Assembly (NCBI GenBank): GCA_024276375.1
Contig: JAJRXG010000247.1
Span: 1 to 37,020, forward strand
Source of the DNA: Bacteroidota bacterium
GTDB lineage: Bacteria > Bacteroidota > Bacteroidia > Chitinophagales > Saprospiraceae
Length of the DNA: 37,020 nucleotides
Reading direction: 5' to 3'
The notes under the pieces are model-generated. The model searched no databases and was not told the origin of the DNA. It saw only the letters and a program-made list of their open reading frames with translations. Both the position numbers and the translations under genes were made by a program. Shown here piece by piece: positions 1 to 9,918 of this stretch (position 1 is its first letter; each line of letters starts with the position of its first letter).

Positions 1-942
1 GTAAAGGTTGCCCTCTATATGTGGAATAGGTACATGCTCGGGATACGCAAGTCGATCAGGGAGTATAGGATAGCATCCGTGGTTAATCGCTTCAACTATA
101 CTGATACCGAAGAAATCTTGGTGGCTAGTGACCAGCAGTATATTTGATGACTGGAGTATGGATTGATAAGTTTTGCGGTTCTCTACCCATCCCCAATGAT
201 GAATATGTCTGACTAGTCGTTCCCTGTACAAATCAAATACTTGTGGCTTTTGCTTATACGATCTTCCAACTACATTGAGACCAAATTTGTAACCATCTTC
301 TGATAAACTCAACAATGCCTGAAAGAAATCCTCAGGGTTTTTATCATATTCCCATCGATGATTCCACAGAAATACAGGTGTCTCCGTAGCTCGTCTTTGA
401 GGCTCACTGACCCCATTGATACCGATAGGTAGTACACCACTCTTCGCTTTGAGCCCATCAATTGTCATGGGGGTTTTAAAGCGAGGAAACATATTTAAGA
501 AACCCGGCAAGGCCGCATAAAAAGAATTGTAATGATACTGAGAATTATAAAGTATATGATCTGCAACTACTGCAGAGATATAATTGATCCAACCATAGTG
601 ATGATCCCTCTTTAGAACTTTGTCTGGATCGTCTTTTGACCAAGGATAAGTAATCTGATTCTCATGAAAATAGAGGATGATAGGAACACGCTGATATCGA
701 GGTATTATGGAGGATTTAAATAGCGGAAGGTGGATCATATCCGTGACGACAAACAAGTCATAATCGAGATTAGAATCATTGAGGGGAGCGATAATATCAT
801 ATACTCCTCCGGCCATTTTCCACTTCCATGCATGTGCCGCACTACTGTATATGTCGATCTCATGTCTCGAATGTTGTTGCAAGCCTTCTGCCCATACTCG
901 ATGACTTGTATCATCAAAGGTATCAAAAAGTGCAATGCGCAT
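1..942 (-). CDS. tRNA-queuosine alpha-mannosyltransferase-like glycosyltransferase (GTDC1/QTMAN, DUF3524), C-terminus truncated by window edge
   Basis: Manual reverse-strand translation from ATG at 942..940 is open to base 1 (314 codons): MRIALFDTFDDTSHRVWAEGLQQHS...IILYFHENQITYPW...HYGWINYISAVVADHILYNSQYHYNSF...FLWNHRWEYDKNPEDFFQAL...HHWGWVENRKTYQSIL...QDFFGISIVEAINHGCYPILPDRLAYPEHVP. These blocks match recalled GTDC1 motifs ([43 protein letters not shown].LVYPE). Absent from the ORF track because it is truncated. Confidence 0.88.
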   Translation of the reverse strand, partial: MRIALFDTFDDTSHRVWAEGLQQHSRHEIDIYSSAAHAWKWKMAGGVYDIIAPLNDSNLDYDLFVVTDMIHLPLFKSSIIPRYQRVPIILYFHENQITYPWSKDDPDKVLKRDHHYGWINYISAVVADHILYNSQYHYNSFYAALPGFLNMFPRFKTPMTIDGLKAKSGVLPIGINGVSEPQRRATETPVFLWNHRWEYDKNPEDFFQALLSLSEDGYKFGLNVVGRSYKQKPQVFDLYRERLVRHIHHWGWVENRKTYQSILQSSNILLVTSHQDFFGISIVEAINHGCYPILPDRLAYPEHVPIPHIEGNLY

Positions 943-1022
943 ATAGTGCTCCAAGTTAATAAGAATAATGTTTCACGCTCGATGTTATATAAACCTATGA
1001 CAGGAGATTGTATTTTTGATCT

Positions 1023-2648
1023 ATGAGTGATACTGGCAATAAGAACAATATACTTACCGATGTACTGATTATTGGTGCCGGTGTAGCAGGATTATCAGCG
1101 GCTATTAAGTTGGCCATGTTGCGATCGGATATAACGATCACCGTACTGACTAAAACCAATACTTCTGAAACCAATACTTCATGGGCTCAAGGAGGTATCG
1201 CATCGGTATGGGATTTTAGTGTGGACGGATATGCCCAACATATCGCCGATACGATAGATGCAGGTGATGGTCTGTGTGACCCCGAAGTCGTGGAGATTGT
1301 GGTTAAAGAAGGTCATGAACGCGTAGAAGAATTGATACAATGGGGTGCTCGATTTGACAAGGAAGAGGATGGAGCATACAACTTGGGCAAGGAAGGTGGT
1401 CATAGCCAAAATCGCATTTTGCACTACAAGGATATTACGGGTTGGGAGATTCAGCGCACCCTCAATGAAAAGGTAAAACAATATCCCAATGTCAGGATAC
1501 TGGAGCATTACTTTGCCTTGGATATTATTTCACAGCATCATCTCGGGCACAATGTGACTCGGCTTACGCCAAATATCCAATGCTATGGCACATATGTACT
1601 CAACAAAGAAACACAGGAGATAGACACCATTTTAGCCAAGATCACTGTCATGTGTACAGGAGGTACAGGCCAAATCTATAAGACTACAACCAATCCGGTG
1701 ATTGCCACCGGTGATGGAATCGCCATGGTATATCGAGCCAAAGGTCGAATCGCCAATATGGAGTTTGTACAGTTTCACCCTACCGCTCTTTACCAGACCA
1801 ATGGAGAGAAGCCCGACTTTTTAATCTCCGAGGCAGTACGGGGATTTGGAGCGATACTCAAAACACCACATGGAGAGAAGTTCATGTACAAGTATGATGA
1901 TCGGCTGTCGTTGGCTCCAAGAGATATTGTCGCTCGAGCCATTGACAATGAGATGAAAGTGCTGGGTGTGGATCACATGTCCTTGGATTGCAGGCATTTG
2001 GACCAAGAAGGATTTTTAGAACACTTTCCCAACATTTATCGCAAGTGCAAAAGTATTGGTATTGATCCATTTATGGACATGATTCCGGTGGTTCCGGCTT
2101 GTCACTATGCTTGCGGTGGCATTCTGGTTGACAAAATAGGACGGAGTGCTATCCACAACTTAATGGCCGCAGGCGAGTGCACTTGTTCCGGATTGCATGG
2201 TGCCAATCGCCTTGCTTCCAATTCACTACTTGAAGGCCTTGTATTTGGTCATCGTGTAGCCTTGTCTATAGCAGCATATATTGACGATCTTGTCATCATA
2301 GACCATATTCCGGACTGGGACGCAGAAGGAACAACTGACCCCAAAGAGATGGTTTTAATTACGCAGAGCTTGAAAGAACTTAAGGATCTGATGAGTTACT
2401 ATGTAGGCATTGTTAGAACCAATATCCGACTCAAAAGAGCTTCAGACAGACTCTATTTACTCTATGAAGAGACAGAGCGACTCTATGGTACTACCAAGAT
2501 ATCTCCTCAGCTATGCGAATTGAGAAACTTGATTACGATTGCTTATCTCGTGACCAAGGGAGCCACCATGAGAAGGGAGAGCAGAGGTTTGCATTTCAAT
2601 ACAGATTACCCTGATCACTATGATTATAAAGAGATTACACTATTATAG
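1023..2648 (+). CDS. nadB: L-aspartate oxidase
   Basis: 541 aa; N-terminal FAD motif DVLIIGAGVAGLSAAI, TSWAQGGIA, FVQFHPTALY, HYACGGI, GLHGANRLASNSLLEGLVFG. Confidence 0.95.
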   Translation: MSDTGNKNNILTDVLIIGAGVAGLSAAIKLAMLRSDITITVLTKTNTSETNTSWAQGGIASVWDFSVDGYAQHIADTIDAGDGLCDPEVVEIVVKEGHERVEELIQWGARFDKEEDGAYNLGKEGGHSQNRILHYKDITGWEIQRTLNEKVKQYPNVRILEHYFALDIISQHHLGHNVTRLTPNIQCYGTYVLNKETQEIDTILAKITVMCTGGTGQIYKTTTNPVIATGDGIAMVYRAKGRIANMEFVQFHPTALYQTNGEKPDFLISEAVRGFGAILKTPHGEKFMYKYDDRLSLAPRDIVARAIDNEMKVLGVDHMSLDCRHLDQEGFLEHFPNIYRKCKSIGIDPFMDMIPVVPACHYACGGILVDKIGRSAIHNLMAAGECTCSGLHGANRLASNSLLEGLVFGHRVALSIAAYIDDLVIIDHIPDWDAEGTTDPKEMVLITQSLKELKDLMSYYVGIVRTNIRLKRASDRLYLLYEETERLYGTTKISPQLCELRNLITIAYLVTKGATMRRESRGLHFNTDYPDHYDYKEITLL

Positions 2649-2709
2649 CATGGTGACTTTGAGGAAGTCCTCTTACATTCGCAATAATTTTTAGAGATAT
2701 AGCATCAAG

Positions 2710-5166
2710 ATGAAGGTATTGAAATTTGGAGGGAGTTCCGTAGGCACACCAAAACGGATTGCCGCATTGAGTAGATTAATCGCAGAGCGATATAAATCAG
2801 GACAACAAATGACCGTGGTGTTTTCGGCTTTTCAGGGAGTAACCGATGCGCTCATCCAATCAGCCAATGAGGCAGCATCGGCCGACATCCAATACGAAAC
2901 AACCATCGATACCCTTGAGCAACGGCATTTGGAAACCATACAAGAGCTCGATTTAAGTCAGAATGCCGTACGTGATGAAGTATTGGAGAATTTCAATGTC
3001 CTGAGCAATCTGCTAAAGGGAGTGTATCTCGTACGCGAGGCCTCGGTGAGGACGATGGATTATATCTTGAGTTTTGGAGAGCGTAACTCGGCTCCTATTA
3101 TCGCGGCTTACTTGCAATCCTTAGATCTTCCTGCGCAGTATCTCGATGCACGCAATATTGTCAAAACCAATAAGGAATTTGGTAAAGCTAAGGTCAATTT
3201 TGCCAAAACAGAGAAGCTCATCCGGTCACATTATCAAGAGCATGCCGATACCTTGCAGATCGTTACAGGGTTTATCGCGGCTGATGTAGGAGGGCTGACA
3301 ACCACCCTCGGAAGAGGCGGATCGGATTATACGGCTGCCATAATCGCAAATATTCTGGATGCAGAAGTGTTGGAAATATGGACCGACGTAGATGGTGTGC
3401 TCACCTCCAATCCACGAATCGTCAAAAATGCCTATACCATTGAGGCATTGAGCTATGATGAAGCGATGGAGCTTTCGCATTTTGGTGCTAAAGTTATCTA
3501 TCCGCCGACGATTCAACCGGCGCTCAACAAGTCCATTCCCATTTATATCAAGAACACCTTCAACCCTGACTTTGTCGGCACCTTGATTAGCAATAAAGCG
3601 CCCACCGAAGGCAAACGCAAAATCACCGGAGTTACTGCTGTATCCAATATCGTATTGCTTACCCTTGAAGGCTCCGGAATGATGGGAAGTCCGGGATTTG
3701 CCGCTCGTATGTTTTCTACATTGGCCAATCACAAGATCAATATTGTGATGATTACTCAAGCATCTTCAGAACACTCCATATGTATTGCCGTAGATGGACA
3801 CCACAGCAAAAAGGCTATTAAAGCCCTTAATGAAGCTTTTGTAAAGGAAATTGAAGGTCAATTGATAAAACCTATAAAGTGCGAAGACGATCTCTCCCTC
3901 GTCGCAGTGGTAGGTGAAAAAATGAAAAGCGTACCCGGAGTATCCGGAAGCCTTTTTAAAGCACTGGGCAATAATGGTATCAATGTAGTGGCCATCGCTC
4001 AAGGTTCATCGGAATTAAACATCTCTATTGCCATAAAAAGAAAAGATGAACACAAGGCATTAAACTTAATTCACGATGCCTTCTTCTTATCGGACAATAA
4101 GAAGTTGAATGTATTTCTTGTCGGCGTGGGGCTTATCGGGGGAACTCTCTTGAATCAAATCGCCGAACAAAAAGAACGACTTATAAATGAAAAACACATT
4201 GATATCAGAGTGATCGCTTTGGCCAATTCCACTAAGATGTTTTTTGAAGAAGAAGGTGTTGATCTCACTGGATGGAAGTCTCATTTGTTCGATCATGGAG
4301 ACAATATGGATTTTACAAATTTTGTCGATCGAATGGTGGATTACAATCTTGCCAATTCGATTTTTATTGATTGTACCGCCAATCATCATATCACCGATTT
4401 CTATCCACGCATACTTGAGAACAATATCTCCATTGCCACCGCCAACAAAGTGGCAGCATCAGCACCCTACCAAGAGTATAAATCACTTCATAATCTGGCC
4501 TTGCATCACAACGTGCAATTTCTGTACGAAACCAATGTGGGAGCAGGGCTCCCGGTACTTTCGACCTTGGATGGTTTAGTGCGAAGTGGTGATAGGGTAG
4601 AGAGAATTGATGCGGTCATCTCCGGATCGCTCTCTTTTATATTTAATAATTATAGCCCCGAAAAGAGCTTCAAAGAGTTGATTCTTGCCGCTCGTGAAAA
4701 AGGTTATACAGAACCCGATCCGCGTGATGATCTATCGGGACAGGATATCAAAAGAAAAATCATCATCCTCAGTCGAGTCGCTGGCTATCCGATCGAACCG
4801 GAAGAGGTTACTATAGAAGCTTTGCTGCCCCAATCTTGTATGGAAGCAGAGTCAATCGATGACTTCTTAGAAGAATTGGATCACCACGACGATTACTTCA
4901 AATCATTGATTGATACCGCTCATACCCAAAATGCCAAATTGAGATATGTCGCATCATTGGTAGATGGCAAAGCGACTATATCACTCGAAATGGTTACTTC
5001 AGACAGTCCTTTCTATCATCTGGATAGTACGGACAATATGGTGGTATTTTATACCGAGCGCTATAAGGAGAGACCCTTGGTGGTGCAGGGTCCGGGTGCA
5101 GGAGCTCATGTGACAGCCGCAGGTGTATTTGCTGAGATTATTCAATTGGGCAATTACGTCGTATAG
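2710..5166 (+). CDS. thrA: Bifunctional aspartate kinase / homoserine dehydrogenase I
   Basis: 818 aa; KFGGSSVGTP start, GRGGSDYTAAI, tandem ACT region, then NAD-binding FLVGVGLIGGTLL and homoserine dehydrogenase motifs (ATANKVA, GAGLPVLSTL, GPGAGAHVTAAGVFAE). Confidence 0.96.
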   Translation: MKVLKFGGSSVGTPKRIAALSRLIAERYKSGQQMTVVFSAFQGVTDALIQSANEAASADIQYETTIDTLEQRHLETIQELDLSQNAVRDEVLENFNVLSNLLKGVYLVREASVRTMDYILSFGERNSAPIIAAYLQSLDLPAQYLDARNIVKTNKEFGKAKVNFAKTEKLIRSHYQEHADTLQIVTGFIAADVGGLTTTLGRGGSDYTAAIIANILDAEVLEIWTDVDGVLTSNPRIVKNAYTIEALSYDEAMELSHFGAKVIYPPTIQPALNKSIPIYIKNTFNPDFVGTLISNKAPTEGKRKITGVTAVSNIVLLTLEGSGMMGSPGFAARMFSTLANHKINIVMITQASSEHSICIAVDGHHSKKAIKALNEAFVKEIEGQLIKPIKCEDDLSLVAVVGEKMKSVPGVSGSLFKALGNNGINVVAIAQGSSELNISIAIKRKDEHKALNLIHDAFFLSDNKKLNVFLVGVGLIGGTLLNQIAEQKERLINEKHIDIRVIALANSTKMFFEEEGVDLTGWKSHLFDHGDNMDFTNFVDRMVDYNLANSIFIDCTANHHITDFYPRILENNISIATANKVAASAPYQEYKSLHNLALHHNVQFLYETNVGAGLPVLSTLDGLVRSGDRVERIDAVISGSLSFIFNNYSPEKSFKELILAAREKGYTEPDPRDDLSGQDIKRKIIILSRVAGYPIEPEEVTIEALLPQSCMEAESIDDFLEELDHHDDYFKSLIDTAHTQNAKLRYVASLVDGKATISLEMVTSDSPFYHLDSTDNMVVFYTERYKERPLVVQGPGAGAHVTAAGVFAEIIQLGNYVV

Positions 5167-5346
5167 TTTCAATATGAAGAGGTGCCTGAATCCCAATGCC
5201 CCCACATAGGACGTGAGATTTAGACTGCCATTATGGCTGCCTTTTATCTAGATTTACGGATATTTCGTGACATAGATGCAGCAATTTTTCCTGATTCGTG
5301 TATGGAATGGTAATTGACGGTTGTATCTTCCGACTAACTTGGATAT

Positions 5347-7749
5347 ATGTTTACAGATTTGTTTTTTTTAGACCATTTATCGGACGAAGGAGAATTCCCC
5401 CCGATCATTTCATTGAATGATGATGAACTGACGGACAAGGATGATGTCTATCCAGAGGAGTTGCCCATTCTTGCTCTTAAAAATACCGTTTTGTATCCTG
5501 GTGTAGTGTTGCCTATTACTATCGGTAGGGACAAATCCATCGAGGCGGTCAAAGCAGCATATGATAGTTCTAAATTTATAGCTGTTCTATCACAAAAAGA
5601 TTTAAAAAACGAAGATCCTTTGGCAGATGATCTCTACCATCTGGGATCAATCGCTCGTATTATTAAGCTATTAAGAATGCCTGATGGGAGTACAACAGCC
5701 ATCTTGCAAGGTCGTGCCCGTTGTAACCTAAGAAAGCTCACCAAAGAAACTCCTTTTCTAAAGGGAATTTTTGATGTCGTTGCTGAGGAAGAAGTCGAGA
5801 GTGATATGGAGCTAGATGCCATCATGTCTTCGATCAAAGATCAGTCGAGGCGAATTATTGAATTATCTCCACAGATCCCTTCGGAGGCATCTGCTATGTT
5901 GGAGAATATGACAAACATATCTTATTTAATCAATTTTATCGCCTCCAACCTGAATCTGAGCATCACTCAGAAACAAGAGATCCTAGAAATGACACCTTTG
6001 AGAGATAAAGGCAAGTTAGTGCTTAAGCACCTCGGGGCTCAACTGCAATTGGTAGAATTGCGATCCAAAATCGAGAATAAAGCTAGAGTAGATATTGAAA
6101 AACAACAGCGCGATTACTTTCTCAACCAACAACTCAAAACAATTCAAGAAGAGTTGGGTCAGAATCCACAGCAAGCAGAAATCAACGAATTGGCATTGCG
6201 CGGTAAGAAGAAAAAATGGCCGACTTATGCCTATGAACACTTTGTAAAAGAACTCAATAAAATCAAACGGATTAACCCTCAAGTAGCAGAATACTCCGTT
6301 ACGCTCAATTACCTCGATGTATTGTTGGATCTCCCTTGGGATGCTTATACCAAAGATAACTTTGACCTTAAACGAGCAAGAAAGGTGCTGGATAGAGATC
6401 ACTATGGTCTCGACAAAGTAAAGGAAAGAATCATCGAACACCTAGCTGTATTGAAACTCAAAGGAGACATGAAATCACCCATTATTTGTCTCGTCGGCCC
6501 TCCGGGAGTGGGCAAAACCTCCCTAGGCAAGTCCATCGCCAAGGCATTGAAGCGCAAGTTTGTCAGAATGTCCCTCGGTGGTCTGCATGATGAAAGTGAA
6601 ATAAGGGGTCATCGAAAAACGTATATCGGAGCAATGCCGGGAAGAATCATAAAATCACTAAAAAAATCCGGATCTTCCAATCCGGTCTTTATCCTAGATG
6701 AAATAGATAAAATCGGCAAGGACTTCAGAGGAGACCCTTCCTCAGCCTTGTTGGAAGTATTGGATCCCGAACAGAATGGAACTTTTTATGACAATTACCT
6801 CGAATTGGAATATGATCTGTCTAAAGTCCTCTTTGTCGCTACGGCCAATAGTCTGAACAGTATCCAACCTGCCTTGTTGGATCGAATGGAAATCATCCAC
6901 ATCAGCGGTTATTCCACAGAGGAGAAAGTACGTATTGCCCAAAAGCATCTCGTCCCACAACAACGCAAAGAACATGGATTAAAAGCCAATCAGGTATCCT
7001 TGCCCAAAAGCGTAATCATCCGATTAATTCAGGATTACACCAGAGAGTCAGGTGTACGTGGACTGAGCCGACAGATAGCAGGAGTCATGAGACGCGCAGC
7101 CAAAATGATCGCCATGGACGAAGCCTCCAAGGTGACCATTTCTACGGATATGATAGAAGACATCTTAGGCCCTACCAAATATTCCTTTGATAAGTATCAC
7201 AAATTAAAAGTACCGGGTGTAGCTATTGGACTTGCATGGACTCAAGTAGGCGGAGATGTATTGTATATTGAGGCAAGTCTGCACAAAGGCAAAGGCAAGC
7301 TTACCTTAACAGGAAACCTCGGAGATGTAATGAAAGAATCAGCCACTACAGCCTTGAGTTATATCAGAGCACATGCAGATACTTTTAAGATTGATGAGAA
7401 TTTGTTTGAGCAATATGATATTCATATCCATGTTCCGGAAGGAGCCATACCCAAAGACGGACCAAGTGCGGGAATTACAATGATGACAGCACTAACATCG
7501 GCTTTTAGAAATCTACCCCTAAAGCCATACATCGCAATGACAGGGGAGATTACCTTGAGAGGTCAAGTGCTACCTGTAGGTGGAATAAAAGAAAAAGTTC
7601 TTGCCGCTAAAAGGATGGGAATAAAGAAAATCATCTTATGTGCTGAAAATGAAAAGAATGTCCGTCAGATTCCGTTAGATTATATCAAGGATATTGAGTT
7701 TCTTTATGTGGATCGTATGGAGGAGGTGATCAAGCATGCTTTGGGATAG
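5347..7749 (+). CDS. lon: Endopeptidase La (Lon, ATP-dependent protease)
   Basis: 800 aa; LON substrate-binding N-domain, Walker A GPPGVGKTS, FILDEIDKIG, catalytic PKDGPSAGITM and Lys-containing GGIKEKVLAA. Confidence 0.97.
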   Translation: MFTDLFFLDHLSDEGEFPPIISLNDDELTDKDDVYPEELPILALKNTVLYPGVVLPITIGRDKSIEAVKAAYDSSKFIAVLSQKDLKNEDPLADDLYHLGSIARIIKLLRMPDGSTTAILQGRARCNLRKLTKETPFLKGIFDVVAEEEVESDMELDAIMSSIKDQSRRIIELSPQIPSEASAMLENMTNISYLINFIASNLNLSITQKQEILEMTPLRDKGKLVLKHLGAQLQLVELRSKIENKARVDIEKQQRDYFLNQQLKTIQEELGQNPQQAEINELALRGKKKKWPTYAYEHFVKELNKIKRINPQVAEYSVTLNYLDVLLDLPWDAYTKDNFDLKRARKVLDRDHYGLDKVKERIIEHLAVLKLKGDMKSPIICLVGPPGVGKTSLGKSIAKALKRKFVRMSLGGLHDESEIRGHRKTYIGAMPGRIIKSLKKSGSSNPVFILDEIDKIGKDFRGDPSSALLEVLDPEQNGTFYDNYLELEYDLSKVLFVATANSLNSIQPALLDRMEIIHISGYSTEEKVRIAQKHLVPQQRKEHGLKANQVSLPKSVIIRLIQDYTRESGVRGLSRQIAGVMRRAAKMIAMDEASKVTISTDMIEDILGPTKYSFDKYHKLKVPGVAIGLAWTQVGGDVLYIEASLHKGKGKLTLTGNLGDVMKESATTALSYIRAHADTFKIDENLFEQYDIHIHVPEGAIPKDGPSAGITMMTALTSAFRNLPLKPYIAMTGEITLRGQVLPVGGIKEKVLAAKRMGIKKIILCAENEKNVRQIPLDYIKDIEFLYVDRMEEVIKHALG

Positions 7750-7838
7750 GCTATGATGGTGGTTAAAAGCTTGTTAAATAGCTCTATACCCGCATTCTGA
7801 CAGTATTGACCACGTTTTATTATTAACTTTGTTATCCT

Positions 7839-8474
7839 ATGAGGAGATCATTTGTCACCATATGTTTAGTTCTCGGGTTTGTCCTTGCGCTGATGGCACA
7901 AGACCAACTCAAGGTAGTACAATTTTCCGGAAGGGTGATCTCTTTGGAGAAAGGCAAGATCAATCGTTTAATGTATACCAATATTGCTGTAAAGGGAACT
8001 TCCAGAGGAACGACTTCTGACATCGATGGGTTCTTTTCTATTCCCGTTCGCGAAAATGAAACAATGCTTTTTAGCAGGATTGGTTATATCACAACGGAGT
8101 ATGTCATTCCGGAGGGCATCGAGGGCAATCTGTTTTCTAAAGATATTATTATGCAAAAAGATACGGTCTTTTTGCCGGAAGCATTTATTTATCCTTGGCC
8201 GGATAGAGATTATTTTAAAATTGAATTTTTGGCTTTGGAGATAGACAATGCTTTTCAAGAATTGGCAGAGCAGAATCTAGCACCGGATAAAATCGCCTTA
8301 TTGCGACAAATCCTCCCTGCCGATGGTGGTGAGGTTAGCAAATTGGAATTGCAGCAAGCACAACAAGCCTATTATTATGCAGGACAAGCGAGGCCGATGA
8401 ATATTTTCAATCCCCTTTCATGGAAAAAGTTTATCGACGCGATAAAGCGCGGAGATTTCAAGAAAAAAGAGTAA
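7839..8474 (+). CDS. Secreted protein with carboxypeptidase-regulatory-like domain
   Basis: Signal peptide MRRSFVTICLVLGFVLALMAQ; beta-sandwich pattern FSGRVIS...NIAVKGTSRGTTSDIDGFFSIPV..NETMLFSRIGY typical of CarboxypepD_reg-like domains. Confidence 0.7.
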   Translation: MRRSFVTICLVLGFVLALMAQDQLKVVQFSGRVISLEKGKINRLMYTNIAVKGTSRGTTSDIDGFFSIPVRENETMLFSRIGYITTEYVIPEGIEGNLFSKDIIMQKDTVFLPEAFIYPWPDRDYFKIEFLALEIDNAFQELAEQNLAPDKIALLRQILPADGGEVSKLELQQAQQAYYYAGQARPMNIFNPLSWKKFIDAIKRGDFKKKE

Positions 8475-8497
8475 TTCAGTTTCGATCTGACTAAAGG

Positions 8498-8550
8498 TTA
8501 CTATTCAGGAGGGTGCTTTTTAGCCAAAATGACGCCTACCTGAATAGTAA
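8498..8550. terminator. Bidirectional intrinsic terminator-like hairpin between convergent genes
   Basis: Perfect 12-bp inverted repeat TTACTATTCAGG (8498-8509) / CCTGAATAGTAA (8539-8550) in the convergent intergenic region. Confidence 0.55.
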
Positions 8551-8553
8551 TGA

Positions 8554-9828
8554 CTAAAGACTCTTGGTTATTTTTTTGACAACTTTAAACTCGCTAAAAA
8601 ATACTTTGGCAAGAACGCGAATGATCGTATATACCGGGATGGCCACTACCATTCCAAGGATGCCTCCGATCTTCGCTCCTACAAGTACAATGATGAATAT
8701 CTCCAAAGGATGTGCTTTCACACTCTTGGAAAAAATATTTGGTTGTAGTATAAAGTTGTCTATCAACTGCATAATTCCAAATACTAAGGCTATCCACCCC
8801 AGCATCGGAAGCAACTCGGAATAAAACTGAGCATCAAGATTGGAAGACAAGGTAATCAACATGCCAAATGAAGCTCCCAAAATAGGACCCACATAAGGAA
8901 TCACATTCATCAATGCTGCAAAAAATCCAATTAACAGCGCATTTTCAAAACCCATGAACTTCAGCGCTAGACTTACCCCAATTGTGATCAAGGTGATTTG
9001 GATGAGTACCCCTGTAAAATATCGCATCAGCAGATGTGCACTTTCATCTAATGCATGAGTCCACTGCGCTTCATTGTTGTTTGGAACGAGCGATTGGACG
9101 ATACGCGTAAAGAGTCCCTGCTCTTTTAAGAAAAAGAACGCAATAAAAAATACGGAGAAAAAAGTGATAATGATATTGCCCAATGCACCCACCAAGGAAC
9201 TAAAAATCATTGAAATCTTGGAGGGATCCAGTATGTGGATCAGATTGTTTCTCAGTTGGTCGAAAAAGCTATCTCCTCCCGAAATTGATTCGGTGTTTTG
9301 ATCAATCGGATTCTGAGTGTTGTTGGATGGTAGATTTACGACAATGTTGATGGAAGTATGCAGTGAGTCTCGATCCCGCAAGATAGAATCCAGTTGGAAC
9401 ACTTTGACATATGGGATCTCCATTGATGGAGCATCTTCAGCCACGGTATCTTTATCGGAGCTAGTTTCTTCAAGCAGGATTCCTCTTTTGATCAACCACT
9501 TATTCCAATCATCAATGGGATCCTCCAGACTCTGTATCATTCTTTCATAATCTATATTGGCAAGTTTTCGCGTCTGTTGGACTATAGGTGGAATAAAGGC
9601 ATAGAGAATGATAAACCCCAACACTGCAAACGTAATCAAAGTGACCAACGAAGCTCCGACAGATCCGATCAAGCTTCTGAGGCGATTGTTGATTGGAGCA
9701 CCTACCATTGAGATGATCCATGCCAAGAAAATATAGGTCAGAATATCTGAAAAATAGAAAAATATGAATCCCAATAAGATGACAGGTACAATGGCAACTG
9801 CATAACGTTGATACTTCTTAAAAGGCAT
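8554..9828 (-). CDS. AI-2E family transporter (PerM/YdiK-like permease)
   Basis: 424 aa polytopic membrane protein; C-terminal pattern LIGFFAALMNVIPYVGPILGA...LVFGIMQLIDNFILQPNIFSKSVKAHPLEIFIIVLVGAKIGGILGMVVAIPVYTIIRV. Confidence 0.9.
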   Translation of the reverse strand: MPFKKYQRYAVAIVPVILLGFIFFYFSDILTYIFLAWIISMVGAPINNRLRSLIGSVGASLVTLITFAVLGFIILYAFIPPIVQQTRKLANIDYERMIQSLEDPIDDWNKWLIKRGILLEETSSDKDTVAEDAPSMEIPYVKVFQLDSILRDRDSLHTSINIVVNLPSNNTQNPIDQNTESISGGDSFFDQLRNNLIHILDPSKISMIFSSLVGALGNIIITFFSVFFIAFFFLKEQGLFTRIVQSLVPNNNEAQWTHALDESAHLLMRYFTGVLIQITLITIGVSLALKFMGFENALLIGFFAALMNVIPYVGPILGASFGMLITLSSNLDAQFYSELLPMLGWIALVFGIMQLIDNFILQPNIFSKSVKAHPLEIFIIVLVGAKIGGILGMVVAIPVYTIIRVLAKVFFSEFKVVKKITKSL

Positions 9829-9918
9829 CTTGCAGATTATTTAATTGATAAATAGATATAGATGGATCATATGACCTTTAAGGGTTGAAAATACGAGAAG
9901 CCCGGCATTATTCAGCCA

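Noticed and set aside
730-1026. 98-aa + strand ORF and nested 66-aa minus ORF (735..935)
   Set aside because: Both are out-of-frame shadows of the GTDC1-like gene on the minus strand (1..942).
3226-3759. 177-aa minus-strand ORF
   Set aside because: Antisense shadow of thrA; no domain signature.
5200-5250. Possible terminator GACTGCCATTATGGCTGCC after thrA
   Set aside because: Only a 4-bp clean stem; not distinguishable from chance.
7805-7838. TAACTTTG motif before 7839 as a full promoter
   Set aside because: A -7-like match exists, but the nearest TTG is only about 15 nt away and the start would be leaderless; too weak to list.
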